Positions 44,628 to 53,746 of a stretch of 64,000 nucleotides of DNA are shown piece by piece; the stretch's first letter is position 1; each line of letters opens with the position of its first letter. This stretch comes from Streptomyces sp. AC558_RSS880 (GTDB lineage: Bacteria > Actinomycetota > Actinomycetes > Streptomycetales > Streptomycetaceae), in NCBI RefSeq assembly GCF_019049255.1, contig NZ_JAGMUJ010000004.1, forward strand, positions 19,239-83,238. The letters are read 5' to 3'. The position numbers and the translations under genes were made by a program. A model generated the notes under the pieces. That model was not told the DNA's origin. It ran no database searches and worked only from the letters and a program-made list of their open reading frames with translations.

Positions 44628-45500
44628 GTGCCCCGTATCGCGCTCGTGACCTGCCGGCCCGGCCCCGAGGTCGCTGAGGACCGGGATCTGCCGGGGCTGG
44701 TGCGGGCACTGGAGGAGGCCGGGGCCGAGGCGTCCGCCGAGGTGTGGGACGACGACGGGGTGGACTGGTCCGGCTTCGACCTCGCCGTGATCCGTTCCAC
44801 CTGGGACTACAGCTGGCGGGCGGCGGAGTTCACCGCGTGGGCCGAGCGGTGCGGCACGCTCACCCGGCTGGCCAACCCGGCGGACGTGGTGCGCTGGAAC
44901 ACCGACAAGCGGTACCTCGGGGAGCTGGCCGGGGCAGGGGTGCCGGTGGTGGACACCCGGTACCTGGCGCCCGGGGATGCCCTCGACCTCCCGGACGACC
45001 ACGAGTACGTCGTCAAGCCGACCTCCGGCGCCGGCGCCCGGTTCGCCGCCCGCTACACGCCCGACGAGCACGACACGGCCGTACGGCACCTTCAGCGGAT
45101 GCACGCCGAGGGGTTCACCGCGATGGTGCAGCCCTATGTGCGCGGCATCGACACCGCCGGCGAGCGGGCGCTGCAGTACTTCGGGGGGAGCCTGCTGCAC
45201 GCCAGCCGCAAGGGGCCCGTCCTCGCCCCCGGTACGCCCTACGACCAGCGCAAGGTGGCCCATCCCGGGCTGACCGACTGGACCCCGACCCTCGAGGAAG
45301 CCGCCATCGCCAGAAAGGCGTTGGCCTCCGTACCGGGCCGGCCCGAGCTGCTGTACGCGCGCGTCGACCTCGTGGACGGGGAGGACGGCCGGCCCCGCGT
45401 GATGGAGCTGGAGCTGGTCGAGCCGAACCTCTTCCTGTGGCTGCACCCGGAGTCGGTGCCGCGCGTCGCGGAGGAGATCCTCAAGGCCGCGGTCCGCTGA
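44628..45500 (+). CDS. ATP-grasp domain protein
   Basis: 290 aa from a GTG with GAGGAGGG upstream. N-terminal pre-grasp part RIALVTCRPGPEVAEDRDLP, central YVVKPTSGAGARFAARY (ATP-binding Lys), VQPYVRGIDTAGERALQYFGG, and the metal site RVMELELVEPNLFL (Glu, Glu, Asn). It resembles RimK/glutathione-synthetase-like peptide ligases annotated as hypothetical in actinobacteria. It would join a carboxylate to an amine or thiol using ATP; the substrate is unknown. It is convergent with the next gene, overlapping by 20 bp. Confidence 0.8.
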   Translation: MPRIALVTCRPGPEVAEDRDLPGLVRALEEAGAEASAEVWDDDGVDWSGFDLAVIRSTWDYSWRAAEFTAWAERCGTLTRLANPADVVRWNTDKRYLGELAGAGVPVVDTRYLAPGDALDLPDDHEYVVKPTSGAGARFAARYTPDEHDTAVRHLQRMHAEGFTAMVQPYVRGIDTAGERALQYFGGSLLHASRKGPVLAPGTPYDQRKVAHPGLTDWTPTLEEAAIARKALASVPGRPELLYARVDLVDGEDGRPRVMELELVEPNLFLWLHPESVPRVAEEILKAAVR

Positions 45501-46092
45501 CCGCCGTACGCTGCAGCAGCCCCCACGTGAACTCGGCGACCACCTCGCGGGGCACGCCGGTCGCGTCCGGGGCCGTGAAGGCGAGACCCCAGCGGGTGGG
45601 GGCCGTGCCCTCCAGGGGGCGGGCGGGGGCGAAGGCGCGGGCCGCCTCGTCCACCGTGCAGGACCAGGGCGTGAGGTCCTCCACCGTGCGCAGGACGGGC
45701 GGTTCGGCGCCCGGCGCGCGGACCAGCCACTCGTTCCACACCGCACCGCCGGCCGCCGGGGTCAGCACCTCGAAGCGCAAGGAGGGCCAGAGCGGGACCG
45801 GCCACCGCCACGCCTCGCACTCCAGGTCGCCGACCCTGCGCGGGGCCCGGGACTCCGGCTCGCCGAGCACCGAGCGGTAGCGGGAGAGGGCCGGGCGGGA
45901 GCGCGGCGAGCGGACCATCGCCTGCCAGCGCCTGTTGGCCTCGCGCAGGTCGGCGAGGGAGACGCCCAGTGCGCGTCGCGCGTCCTCCACCGGGCCGGGG
46001 TTGTGGTCGGCCATGCGGCGCAGCAGCACGAGCTGGAAGTCGAGCGGGGTGAACGGGCCGGTGGGGCGTTGTCCGGTGGGCACGGGACCCAT
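45481..46092 (-). CDS. Conserved hypothetical protein
   Basis: About 203 aa from the ATG at 46092; in-frame ATGs at 46110 and 46152 are alternatives and no start has a strong ribosome site. It begins FTPLDFQLVLLRRMADHNPGPVEDARRALGVSLADLREANRRW, a small helical DNA-binding-like region. A Trp-rich beta domain follows (CEAWRWPVPLWPSLRFEVL, GAVWNEWLVRAPG, PREVVAEFTWGLLQ). I do not recognise the family. Coding is supported by composition and the strong 3' structure, with a 20-bp overlap of the ATP-grasp gene. Confidence 0.65.
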   Translation of the reverse strand: MGPVPTGQRPTGPFTPLDFQLVLLRRMADHNPGPVEDARRALGVSLADLREANRRWQAMVRSPRSRPALSRYRSVLGEPESRAPRRVGDLECEAWRWPVPLWPSLRFEVLTPAAGGAVWNEWLVRAPGAEPPVLRTVEDLTPWSCTVDEAARAFAPARPLEGTAPTRWGLAFTAPDATGVPREVVAEFTWGLLQRTAVSGPRP

Positions 46093-46166
46093 CGTCGCGC
46101 ATCGTCCCATTGCCCGGGGTCGACCCGTATGGATAGCCTGTGTGTTCGTCATTCCGATCGCCTGTT

Positions 46167-46184
46167 GAAATCTCGAACGATTGC
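46167..46184 (+). promoter_or_regulatory. TCGAACGAT motif upstream of the IclR gene
   Basis: GAAATCTCGAACGATTGC lies 34 bases before the IclR GTG. It matches GATATTTCGAACGATCCA at 53801-53818, in front of the sugar ABC operon, at 13 of the first 15 positions. This suggests a common regulator, most simply the IclR protein itself. Confidence 0.5.
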
Positions 46185-46217
46185 AGGCACCTGAGACACA
46201 TAGGGAGGGGGCCGGTC

Positions 46218-46991
46218 GTGGGACGCCTCGTACCAGCCGTGACCCGGGCTCTCGACATTCTCGAGCTCTTCCTCGACGGGGACGGGACGCTCTCCGCCCC
46301 CGACATCGTGCGCAGGCTGCAACTGCCGCGCACCACCGTGCACGAGCTGGTGACCACGCTCGCCGCCCGGAAGTACATCGTCCCGGTGGCGGGCCAGCCC
46401 GGACGCTACCGGCTCGGCGTGCGCCCGTACCAGCTCGGCGCCCGCTACGCCGAGCACCTCGACCTCGCCGCCGAGGGCCAGCAGGTCGCCCGGTCGGTCG
46501 CCGAGACCTGCGACGAGACGGTGCACGTGGCGATCCTGGAGGACACCGACGTCATCTACATCGCCAAGGTGGACTCCACCCACGCGGTGCGGATGGTGTC
46601 GGCGGCCGGCCGCCGACTGCCCGCCCACTGCACCTCCGTCGGCAAGATGCTGCTGGCCTCCCTTCCCGAGCACGAACTCGCCGCGCGCGTCCCCGACGAC
46701 GCCGAGCTGTCCGCGATGACCCCCAACAGCATCACCGACGTGGCCGCCCTGCGCGAGACCCTTGCGGAGATCCGCGCCCGGGGCGTCGCCGTGGAGAGCC
46801 GCGAGTCCAACCCGGACGTCTCCTGCGTCGCCGCCCCGGTGCGCGACCGCACGGGGCAGGTGGTCGCCGCGCTGTCCATCTCCGTACCGATGATCCGCTG
46901 GAGCGACGAGCGGCTCGGCGAGCTGGAGCAGCTCGCGGTCAAGGGCGCCGCCGAACTGTCCGAGCGACTGGGTCACAGGAGCGTGGCATGA
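46218..46991 (+). CDS. IclR-family transcriptional regulator
   Basis: 257 aa from a GTG with GGGAGGGG upstream. The N-terminal winged helix is LVPAVTRALDILELFLDGDGTLSAPDIVRRLQLPRTTVHELVTTL. The effector domain is VAILEDTDVIYIAKVDSTHAVRMVSAAGRRLPAHCTSVGKMLLA, the standard IclR ligand-binding GAF-like fold. Its stop overlaps the SMP-30 start by 4 bases, so the pair is an operon, and the SMP-30 substrate or product may be the effector. Confidence 0.92.
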   Translation: MGRLVPAVTRALDILELFLDGDGTLSAPDIVRRLQLPRTTVHELVTTLAARKYIVPVAGQPGRYRLGVRPYQLGARYAEHLDLAAEGQQVARSVAETCDETVHVAILEDTDVIYIAKVDSTHAVRMVSAAGRRLPAHCTSVGKMLLASLPEHELAARVPDDAELSAMTPNSITDVAALRETLAEIRARGVAVESRESNPDVSCVAAPVRDRTGQVVAALSISVPMIRWSDERLGELEQLAVKGAAELSERLGHRSVA

Positions 46992-47842
46992 CGAGCACAT
47001 TCGACGTCGCCGTCCGTGCGGAGGCGGCCCTGGGCGAGGGCCCCACCTGGGACCCGGCCACCGGCCGCCTGCTGTGGATCGACATCCTCGGCTCCCGCGT
47101 CCACACCTACGACCCGGCCACCGGCCGGCGCACCGTGCGCCGCACCGACCAGCACGTGGGCGCCGTCAAGCCCCGCGCGGGCGGCGGCCTCGTCCTCAAC
47201 CTGCGGGACGGCATCGGCCTGCTCGACCCCGACGGCGCCTTCCGCTGGCTGCACCGCGAGGTCGTCCCCGGCCGCCGCGCCAACGACGCCGCCGTCGCCC
47301 CCGACGGCAGCCTCTGGGCGGGCACCATGCGCTACGACGAGGCGCCCTGCGGCGGCACGCTCTCCCGCGTCACCGGCGACGGCACGGTCAAGGTCCTCCT
47401 CGACGACGTGGCGGTGAGCAACGGCACCGGCTGGAGCCCCGACGGCCGGCTGATGTACTACATCGACTCGCCGACCCGCCGCATCGACGTCTTCGACGTC
47501 GGCGAGGCGGACGGCAGGATCACGAACCGCCGCTCCCTGGTCACGATCGAGGGCGGCGCGGGCTTCCCCGACGGGCTGTGCGTCGACGCCGACGGCTGCG
47601 TGTGGGTGGCCCTGTGGGACGGGGGCGCGGTACGCCGCTACACCCCGTCCGGGGAACTGGACCGGGTGGTCACCCTGCCCGTCCCCCTCGTCACGGCCTG
47701 CGCCTTCGGTGGCCCCGACCTGACGGACCTCTACGTCACCACGGCCCGCGTGGGCCTGACGGCCCCGCATCCTCTGGCGGGCTCGCTGCTGGTGGTGCCG
47801 GGCGCGGGCAAGGGGGTGCCCCAGCCGCCGTTCGCGGGCTGA
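46988..47842 (+). CDS. SMP-30/gluconolactonase family sugar lactonase
   Basis: A 284-aa cytoplasmic six-bladed propeller. Metal-binding residues are in ALGEGPTWDPATGRLLWIDIL (Glu), RANDAAVAPDGSLWAGTM (Asn), SNGTGWSPDGRLMYYIDS (Asn) and GFPDGLCVDADGCVWVALWDGG (Asp). It hydrolyses a sugar gamma-lactone, for example L-arabinono- or L-fucono-lactone; a pentose substrate would suit the arabinan genes 6-11 kb downstream. It is coupled to IclR and carries no signal peptide. Confidence 0.88.
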   Translation: MTSTFDVAVRAEAALGEGPTWDPATGRLLWIDILGSRVHTYDPATGRRTVRRTDQHVGAVKPRAGGGLVLNLRDGIGLLDPDGAFRWLHREVVPGRRANDAAVAPDGSLWAGTMRYDEAPCGGTLSRVTGDGTVKVLLDDVAVSNGTGWSPDGRLMYYIDSPTRRIDVFDVGEADGRITNRRSLVTIEGGAGFPDGLCVDADGCVWVALWDGGAVRRYTPSGELDRVVTLPVPLVTACAFGGPDLTDLYVTTARVGLTAPHPLAGSLLVVPGAGKGVPQPPFAG

Positions 47843-47880
47843 CGAACAGCGCCTCCGGACCACACAGCCCCTCCGGCGTT

Positions 47881-47961
47881 CGAGGAGCGGGGGTCCGGGG
47901 GCAGCGCCCCCCGGGGACGGGACGGGACGGGAAGGGGCGGCGGGGGCGAAGACCCTCCGGC
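47881..47961. repeat. Intergenic GC-rich repeat and stem-loop
   Basis: CCGGGGGC-AGC-GCCCCCCGG forms a stem, followed by a GGGACGGGACGGGA run and GGCGGGGGCGAAGA. The same features follow the CbiX gene (18905-18960). Probable bidirectional terminator between convergent genes. Confidence 0.55.
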
Positions 47962-49365
47962 TCACACCCCCGTACGGTCGAGCCCCCGCAGGACCTCGCG
48001 TTCCCCCGGCGTCAGCGGGGGCTCGGTCGACGGAGGGAGCGGGGAACCGGCGAGAGCCGCCAGCACCGCGCCGGGACGGAACATGCGCGTCGGCGGCGTG
48101 CGCAGACTGGTGACGTCCCACACCGCCGAGGCCGCCGCGTAGGAGCCCGTCGCCGCCCTCATCATGCGCCGCGTGTACGCCGTCACCACCCGGTCGCCGA
48201 CACCCGGCACCCCGCCCCGCACGCCCGGATACAGCACGTCCTGCCCGACCGCCATCGACCACGCCGCGTCCGCCGCCCGCGCGGCCCCCCGCACCACCCG
48301 CCGGCCCAGACCGGGCGCGCCGAGCCCCCCGCCCCGCCCCAGCTCCCGGCCGAGGACCCGCGCGCCGAACGCCGCCACCGACATCCCGTGCCCGTACGCC
48401 GGATTGAACGTGGCCAGCGCGTCCCCGAGGACCACGAACCCCTCCGGCCACCGCGGCATCCGCTCCAGGTACCGCCGCACATTGCTCGTCGACCGGCTCA
48501 GGTGCACGTCCGTGAGCGGCTCCGCGCCGGAGATCAGCCGCCCCACGATCGGATCCGGCAGATCGAGCGTGTACCGCAGGAACCCCTCCGGATCCGCCGG
48601 CGGCTCACCGCCCCGCGAGCCGCCGCAGCTCACCAGCCAGCGGCCCCCCTCGATCGGCATCACCATCGCGCTCCGCGCCGGCCGGGACACATACGGGTTG
48701 GCCTGCACGATCGTCAGCGGGAACCGTTCCGCGCCGTCCGGCACCCGGTAGACGCGCGAGGCGTTGACCAGCCCGGAGTCCACCGTCCGTTCCTCCACGC
48801 CGGTCAGCCCGAGCCCGTCGAGCCAGCCGGCGACCCGCGTCCCGCGTCCGCTCGCGTCGACGACCAGGTCCGCCTCGAGGTCGGTGTCCCCGCCGGGCGC
48901 CGCGATCCGCACCCCGCGCACCCGCCCCGCGGAGCCCGTCAGCCCCACCGCCGCCGCCTTGCGGACCTCCACCGGCACCTGTTCCCGTACCGTCGTGCGC
49001 ACCACCCAGTCCACCAGTGCCCGGCTGCACGTCACCATCACCGGCCCCTCGCGGCGCCACCGCCGCAGCCAGCCCTCGGACGTGAGCGCGAGCAGGCCCG
49101 AGTTGAGCGGGATCTCGTGCGCCCCGGCGGCGAGCAGCCGCCCCCGCAGTCCCGCGCCCGGCAGCAGCTCCTCCATGGCGTCCAGGCCGCCCGCCATCAG
49201 CAGGTGCGCGTGCCGGCCCTGCGGCAGCCCCTTGCGGTGCTCCGGGCCGTCCGGCAGTTCGTCGCGGTCCAGGACGATCACCTCGTCCGCTCCCGCACGG
49301 GACAGCACCGCCGCGGCCAGCATGCCGGCCAGGCCGGCACCGATGACGACAGCTCTACGCGACAT
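47962..49365 (-). CDS. FAD-dependent monooxygenase
   Basis: 467 aa. FAD motif AVVIGAGLAGMLAAAVLSRAG at the N-terminus, the GRHAHLLMAGGLDAMEELLPG segment, EADLVVDASGRGTRVAGWL, and GFVVLGDALATFNPAYGHGMSVAAFGARVL, the GD motif binding FAD ribityl/pyrophosphate. It is similar to class A epoxidases and hydroxylases. Its start overlaps the upstream membrane-protein gene by 11 bp, so it is the last gene of the MAB_1171c module. The association of such a flavoprotein with MAB_1171c proteins recurs in actinobacteria as I recall, but its substrate is unknown. Confidence 0.85.
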   Translation of the reverse strand: MSRRAVVIGAGLAGMLAAAVLSRAGADEVIVLDRDELPDGPEHRKGLPQGRHAHLLMAGGLDAMEELLPGAGLRGRLLAAGAHEIPLNSGLLALTSEGWLRRWRREGPVMVTCSRALVDWVVRTTVREQVPVEVRKAAAVGLTGSAGRVRGVRIAAPGGDTDLEADLVVDASGRGTRVAGWLDGLGLTGVEERTVDSGLVNASRVYRVPDGAERFPLTIVQANPYVSRPARSAMVMPIEGGRWLVSCGGSRGGEPPADPEGFLRYTLDLPDPIVGRLISGAEPLTDVHLSRSTSNVRRYLERMPRWPEGFVVLGDALATFNPAYGHGMSVAAFGARVLGRELGRGGGLGAPGLGRRVVRGAARAADAAWSMAVGQDVLYPGVRGGVPGVGDRVVTAYTRRMMRAATGSYAAASAVWDVTSLRTPPTRMFRPGAVLAALAGSPLPPSTEPPLTPGEREVLRGLDRTGV

Positions 49366-50578
49366 GGGGCTCCTCGGGTTCGGTCACGGCTTTGGTCGTG
49401 GCGGGCGGCACCGCGCCGTCGGGCGCGGTGGTCGCGGCGGTCGCGGAGGGAGGACGGCGCAGCGCCTGTGCCAGCTCCACCAGCCCGTCGGTGCCGGAGA
49501 CCTCGGTGGCGTGCAGCCGGTACGTACCGGCGGTCTCGGGTGGTTCCTCGCGGGCGGCGGCCCGGCGCGCCGCGTCGGCGAGCATGGCCGCCTCGGCCGC
49601 CAGCCGCGCCTCGTGGGGGGAGCGGCCCGCGCGCAGGGCGGTGTCCCGGACCCGTTCGCGGACCCGGTGGTCGAAGTAGGGCGCCAGCGCGAGCAGCGCG
49701 TCGTGGATCGACACCTCACGCCACTGCAGCCGCGCCTGCGGCAGCTGCCACCAGGCGGCCTGCGGCTTGGGCGCGGTCGGCACCGACCCCACCAGCGACC
49801 ACAGCGGGCCCAGCCGCCGGTAGTCGCCGAGCCCCCGCCACTGCGCGCGGGCGGACGGCAGCAGCCGCGGCAGCACGAACCCGGCCGAGCACAGCAGCGC
49901 GGCCAGCGAGGCCATCGGCGGGGCGACCGCGGTGGACAGGAAGTCCAGGTCGTGGCCCGACCAACGGGCCACCACCGCCGTGTACTTGGTCAGCTGGAAC
50001 CCCACCACGTCCAGCAGCGCCCCCACCAGGATCAGCCGCAGCCCGGTCCGCAGCAGCCCGCCGACCTCGCGCCCCCACTTGACGCAGACGACGCACATCA
50101 CCAGCATCGCCGCGCTGTGCCCGAGCAGGTACAGCAGGATCATCTCCCGCATGAACGGGGTGTTGGCGTAGTACGTGTCGAGGTCGGTCAGCCGCTCGGT
50201 GTCCGCGTCGGCGAGCGCGAACAGGAGGACGATGGCGACCACCAGCGCACCGTAGGCGGCCACGCTGCGCAGCACCATGCGCCGCACCCGTTCCCGCGAC
50301 CCGCCCCGCCAGTTGATCAGCAGCACCAGCACCGCGCAGCTGTACGCGGAGAGCATCCCGTAGGTCAGCGGGGCCCCGAAGTTGGGGATGCCGGTGAGGG
50401 AGTTGACGGCGGCCAGGGTGGCCGGGGCGGCGCACACGAAGACCAGGGCGCCCAGGATGATCGCGGCGCAGGTGGACAGGGTGAGCGGGTTGCGCGGGGC
50501 TGCCGTGCGCGGGCGGCGGAACAGCAGCACGGACGTCATCCCGAACACGAAGGCCGCCAGGTAGACGACGAGACTCAT
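49355..50578 (-). CDS. MAB_1171c-type membrane protein, paralogue 1
   Basis: 407 aa, ATG at 50578 at the end of an unstructured upstream frame. About seven membrane helices (1-270) and a cytoplasmic C-terminal domain. Shared with the two paralogues: LTDLDTYYANTPFMREMILLY, ARWSGHDLDFLSTAVAPP, and the cytoplasmic VSIHDALLALAPYFDHRVRE. The tail is Ala/Thr/Pro-rich and ends in the overlap with the FAD gene. The family is labelled a putative transporter, but no transport evidence is visible here. Confidence 0.82.
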   Translation of the reverse strand: MSLVVYLAAFVFGMTSVLLFRRPRTAAPRNPLTLSTCAAIILGALVFVCAAPATLAAVNSLTGIPNFGAPLTYGMLSAYSCAVLVLLINWRGGSRERVRRMVLRSVAAYGALVVAIVLLFALADADTERLTDLDTYYANTPFMREMILLYLLGHSAAMLVMCVVCVKWGREVGGLLRTGLRLILVGALLDVVGFQLTKYTAVVARWSGHDLDFLSTAVAPPMASLAALLCSAGFVLPRLLPSARAQWRGLGDYRRLGPLWSLVGSVPTAPKPQAAWWQLPQARLQWREVSIHDALLALAPYFDHRVRERVRDTALRAGRSPHEARLAAEAAMLADAARRAAAREEPPETAGTYRLHATEVSGTDGLVELAQALRRPPSATAATTAPDGAVPPATTKAVTEPEEPHVA

Positions 50579-50609
50579 ACCGGCCGGCTCCTCCCGTCCG
50601 GGGCCCGGT

Positions 50610-51794
50610 TCACGCGGTCCCCGCCGTGGTCGTGCCGCTCGGCACCGAGGCGGCCGCCGGCGCCGGGGCCGCACCGGTCAGCGCGTCGGCGATCCGGGCC
50701 AGGGCGGCCGGGTCCGGCACCCGGGCCGGGAGCCGGCCGCCGCCGTCGCGCGGCGGGACCCGGCGCCCCGGTTCCGCCTCGGCGCGCACCGCGGCGGTGA
50801 TCACCGCCGCCCACGCGGCGGCCTCCGCGCGCTCCGCCTCCCCCGTCGCCGCCAGCACACCGGCGCGGGTCCGGTCGTACAGCTCCCGGTCGAAGTAGGC
50901 GTCCAGGTGGCTCAGCGCGTTGTGGATGCTGGTCTGCCGCCACACCAGCCGCGTCGTGGGGGAGGCGAGCCCGGGCCGGGGCAGCCGCAGCGTCCGGCGG
51001 GTGAGGAGGTCGTCCAGCGCCCGCTCCAGCGGTTCCAGCCGGGCGTACGTCCGCCGTGCCCGCCGCCACTCGGTGGCGCGGGGCGCCGCCAGCGGCACCA
51101 GCACCCCGACGACCGTCAGCAGGGCGCCGAGCCCGGCGGCGGCCGGGGAGACGGTGGTGTCGAGCTTCGACCAGTCCCGCCCGGACCAGCGGGCGCCCAC
51201 CGCGACCAGCTTGGCCAGGCTGTACCCGGCCCCGCACAGCGAACCGGTGCCGAGCAGCGTCAGCCCCGCCCGCAGTCCGCCCCGCACCCGGCGTGCCCAG
51301 CGCAGCGAGGACACGGCGGTGACGGTCACCGCGGTGAGGTGCGCGAGCAGGTACAGCACGATCATCTGGGCGATGAACGGCGTCGTCGCGTAGTAGGTGT
51401 CCAGGTCGGTACGGCGCTCCACGGGCGCCTCGCCGAGCGCGAACGTCACCGTGATGCCGAGGACGACGACGGCGTAGGCGAGCAGCCAGCGGCGGGCGGT
51501 GCGGCGCACCCGGGGCCCGCCGCGCCAGTGCACGACGAGGAGCTGGGACGCGGCGCAGTACCCGGTGATCACCACGTAGGTGACCGGTGCCGCGAGGTTC
51601 GGCACGTCGCCGATCCGGTTGACGGCGCCGACCGTCGGCGGCGCCCCCAGGAAGAAGCACAGGCCCGCGAGGCCCAGCACCGCGCAGATCGTCCGCAGGT
51701 ACGGGTCGCGCCGGTGCCGCAGCAGATCGGGGGCCTTCACCAGCAGGCCGAGCCACAGCACCCCGCAGCTGACGTAGTTGATCAGGCCGCTCAT
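50610..51794 (-). CDS. MAB_1171c-type membrane protein, paralogue 2
   Basis: 394 aa with seven hydrophobic segments, then a cytoplasmic helical domain. Diagnostic matches are RTDLDTYYATTPFIAQMIVLY, GARWSGRDWSKLDTTVSP and TSIHNALSHLDAYFDRELYD. Its ATG overlaps the upstream ImmA/IrrE-like gene stop by 4 bases, and it precedes paralogue 1 by 31 bp. The C-terminus is Ala/Pro/Thr-rich. Confidence 0.82.
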   Translation of the reverse strand: MSGLINYVSCGVLWLGLLVKAPDLLRHRRDPYLRTICAVLGLAGLCFFLGAPPTVGAVNRIGDVPNLAAPVTYVVITGYCAASQLLVVHWRGGPRVRRTARRWLLAYAVVVLGITVTFALGEAPVERRTDLDTYYATTPFIAQMIVLYLLAHLTAVTVTAVSSLRWARRVRGGLRAGLTLLGTGSLCGAGYSLAKLVAVGARWSGRDWSKLDTTVSPAAAGLGALLTVVGVLVPLAAPRATEWRRARRTYARLEPLERALDDLLTRRTLRLPRPGLASPTTRLVWRQTSIHNALSHLDAYFDRELYDRTRAGVLAATGEAERAEAAAWAAVITAAVRAEAEPGRRVPPRDGGGRLPARVPDPAALARIADALTGAAPAPAAASVPSGTTTAGTA

Positions 51795-52306
51795 CTCCTG
51801 GTCCCGCGGTAGTTGAGTGCGGCCCCGATGCGTCCGGCGAGGTCCTGCGGGTCGCCGGGGGCGCCGCCCTCCGCGGCGTACACCGAGTCGGTGGAGGCGT
51901 CCAGCCAGGTGCGCAGCCGGCGGCCCATCAGCATGCCGAAGCGGTCCGCCTCCTGCTCCTCGGCCAGGCTGAAGTCGGTGCGCGCGGCGACCGGTCCGGG
52001 CCGCTCACCGGCCTCCTCCCGGCGGCGGTTCATGTGCCACACCTCGTGGCAGAGGATCACGATCTGGTGCCACACGGCGGCCCGCTCGTCCACCACCACG
52101 TCGTCGTGGCCCTCGCGTTCCAGCCACAGCCCGCTCGCCGTGTGCGGGGGGAACGCCGCCCGGTGGACGACCACGTCACGTCCCCGCCAGGCGCTGACGG
52201 AGGCGACCAGTGCCTCGAACAGGACCTCGGGGTCCGCCGGGACCGCCACCCGGATGGGGTCGATGAGGGCGTCAGCGAGGCGACGCATCTCCTTCCTGGT
52301 ACGCAC
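51791..52306 (-). CDS. ImmA/IrrE-like zinc peptidase
   Basis: 171 aa from a GTG with GGGAGAC upstream. The zinc motif His87-Glu88-x-x-His91 (CHEVWHM) plus the downstream acidic EEQEADRFG (third ligand) place it in the ImmA/IrrE family. Those proteins cleave or bind a partner repressor. The N-terminal helical part contains PADPEVLFEALVASVSAWRG. Classical ImmA has an XRE repressor next to it; none is in this window. It lies between paralogues 2 and 3 of the MAB_1171c proteins in one apparent transcription unit. Confidence 0.82.
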   Translation of the reverse strand: MRTRKEMRRLADALIDPIRVAVPADPEVLFEALVASVSAWRGRDVVVHRAAFPPHTASGLWLEREGHDDVVVDERAAVWHQIVILCHEVWHMNRRREEAGERPGPVAARTDFSLAEEQEADRFGMLMGRRLRTWLDASTDSVYAAEGGAPGDPQDLAGRIGAALNYRGTRR

Positions 52307-52397
52307 CGCTGTCTCCCTGTTCCCCTGGGTGTCGCCCGGTCACCTGTGCAATATGCCAAGTCGGATGCCGTCCCGGCCAGTTCCGGAGGTGAAGCGG

Positions 52398-53624
52398 TCA
52401 CTCGGTGACCGCCACGATGTCCCCGGGTGCCGCGGCGAGCGCGCGGACCTCCCGGATCAGGTCGGGGTGGCGCAGGGCGCGCGAGACGGCCCCGATCTCG
52501 CGGAGCAGCTCGGTGGTGTCGAGTTCGTGACCGCGGCGCGTACCGGCCCCGGCCTCGACGGCGTCGAGGATCACCACGGCCGCGGCGAGGGCCCGCGCCC
52601 GTTCCGGCGGGAGACCCAGGCCGAGGGCGGCGGCGTACGACCGTTCGCGCAGCCGCTCGTCGGTGTGGCGGGCCAGCGGCAGCAGGACGTCCCGGATGAA
52701 CGTCTCGCGGCGGGTCAGGCGCAGTTCGGGCCCGGCGCGCAGCACGAGCGGCAGACCGCAGCCGTGCACGGACCGCATCAGCACGTACAGGGGGCGCAGC
52801 CGGTGGTGGGCCAGGCGCAGCCGCCAGCGCTCGTGGAGGTACTGGCCGGCGTGCGGCAGGATGAAGCCGACCGCGATCGACACCGCCGCCAGACACGCCA
52901 GCGCCGGGGCCACGTCCAGACTGAGCCAGTCCAGGTCGTTGCCGGTCCAGCGCGCGCCCACGGCGGTGAGTTTGGCGGCGTCGAAGGCCAGGTTCAGCGC
53001 GTATCCGACGCCCAGGAACTTCAGTCCCCAGCGCAGCCAGGCGTCGAGTCCGTCGGCGCGGATCCAGTTCCAGATCAGCTTCGAGGTGATGAGCGCGGCG
53101 GTGGTGTGCGCGACGAGGTACAGCAGGATCTCCTCGCGCATGAACGGCGTCGTCGCGTAGTAGGTGTCCAGGTCCCGGGTGCGCTCCACGGGCACGTCGG
53201 CGAGGGCGAACAGCACCCACAGCGCGACGATCACGGCCCCGTACGCGCGGAGCACCCGGCGGGTGGCGCGGCGGGTGGAGGCGGAGTGCTCGGCCGGCCC
53301 GTCGCGCCAGGCGATGATCAGCACCAGGCAGGAGCCGCAGAAGGCGGTCAGCAGCGAGTACACCCAGGGCGCCGAGATGTTCGGCACGCCGGTGACCCGG
53401 TTGACCCACACGATGGTCGACGGGGCGACGAACACGAACACCGCGCAGGCGAGCAGCAGCAGCCCGCCGACCGCGCGCAGCAGCGGGTCCGTCCACAACC
53501 GGATGATCGTCGGCAGTTTGATCGCCAGGGCGGCGGCGAGGACGGCGGCCGGGATCCACCAGAAGGACGTGTAGAACGCGCTGAGGAACGAGGCCGGACC
53601 CACGGCCGCGTCCGCGAACCCCAT
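52398..53624 (-). CDS. MAB_1171c-type membrane protein, paralogue 3
   Basis: 408 aa from an ATG at 53624 with GAGGGGA upstream. Seven membrane helices begin FWWIPAAVLAAALAIKLPTI. Shared motifs are RDLDTYYATTPFMREEILLY, GARWTGNDLDWLSLDVAP and the more divergent cytoplasmic RETFIRDVLLPLARHTDERL. The C-terminal part includes LDTTELLREIGAVSRALRHPD. First gene of the module; the divergent region upstream also contains the sugar ABC promoter. Confidence 0.82.
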   Translation of the reverse strand: MGFADAAVGPASFLSAFYTSFWWIPAAVLAAALAIKLPTIIRLWTDPLLRAVGGLLLLACAVFVFVAPSTIVWVNRVTGVPNISAPWVYSLLTAFCGSCLVLIIAWRDGPAEHSASTRRATRRVLRAYGAVIVALWVLFALADVPVERTRDLDTYYATTPFMREEILLYLVAHTTAALITSKLIWNWIRADGLDAWLRWGLKFLGVGYALNLAFDAAKLTAVGARWTGNDLDWLSLDVAPALACLAAVSIAVGFILPHAGQYLHERWRLRLAHHRLRPLYVLMRSVHGCGLPLVLRAGPELRLTRRETFIRDVLLPLARHTDERLRERSYAAALGLGLPPERARALAAAVVILDAVEAGAGTRRGHELDTTELLREIGAVSRALRHPDLIREVRALAAAPGDIVAVTE

Positions 53625-53746
53625 CCCGTCCCCTCGCTCCCGTTCGCCGCTGAACCCAAGGCCGTTCGAGCCTACGCGGCCGAACGTGTCCGCGTCATGC
53701 GAGGGACGTCCGCGGAAAGTCCCGCTGTGAGTTCTTGTCCGGGCCA

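Noticed and set aside
44366..44800. Minus-strand frame translating the minisatellite as GGGQEEVRRRS repeats
   Set aside because: The 11-aa protein repeat is only the three-frame reading of an 11-bp DNA repeat. There is no start with a ribosome site, and the frame runs antisense into the ATP-grasp gene.
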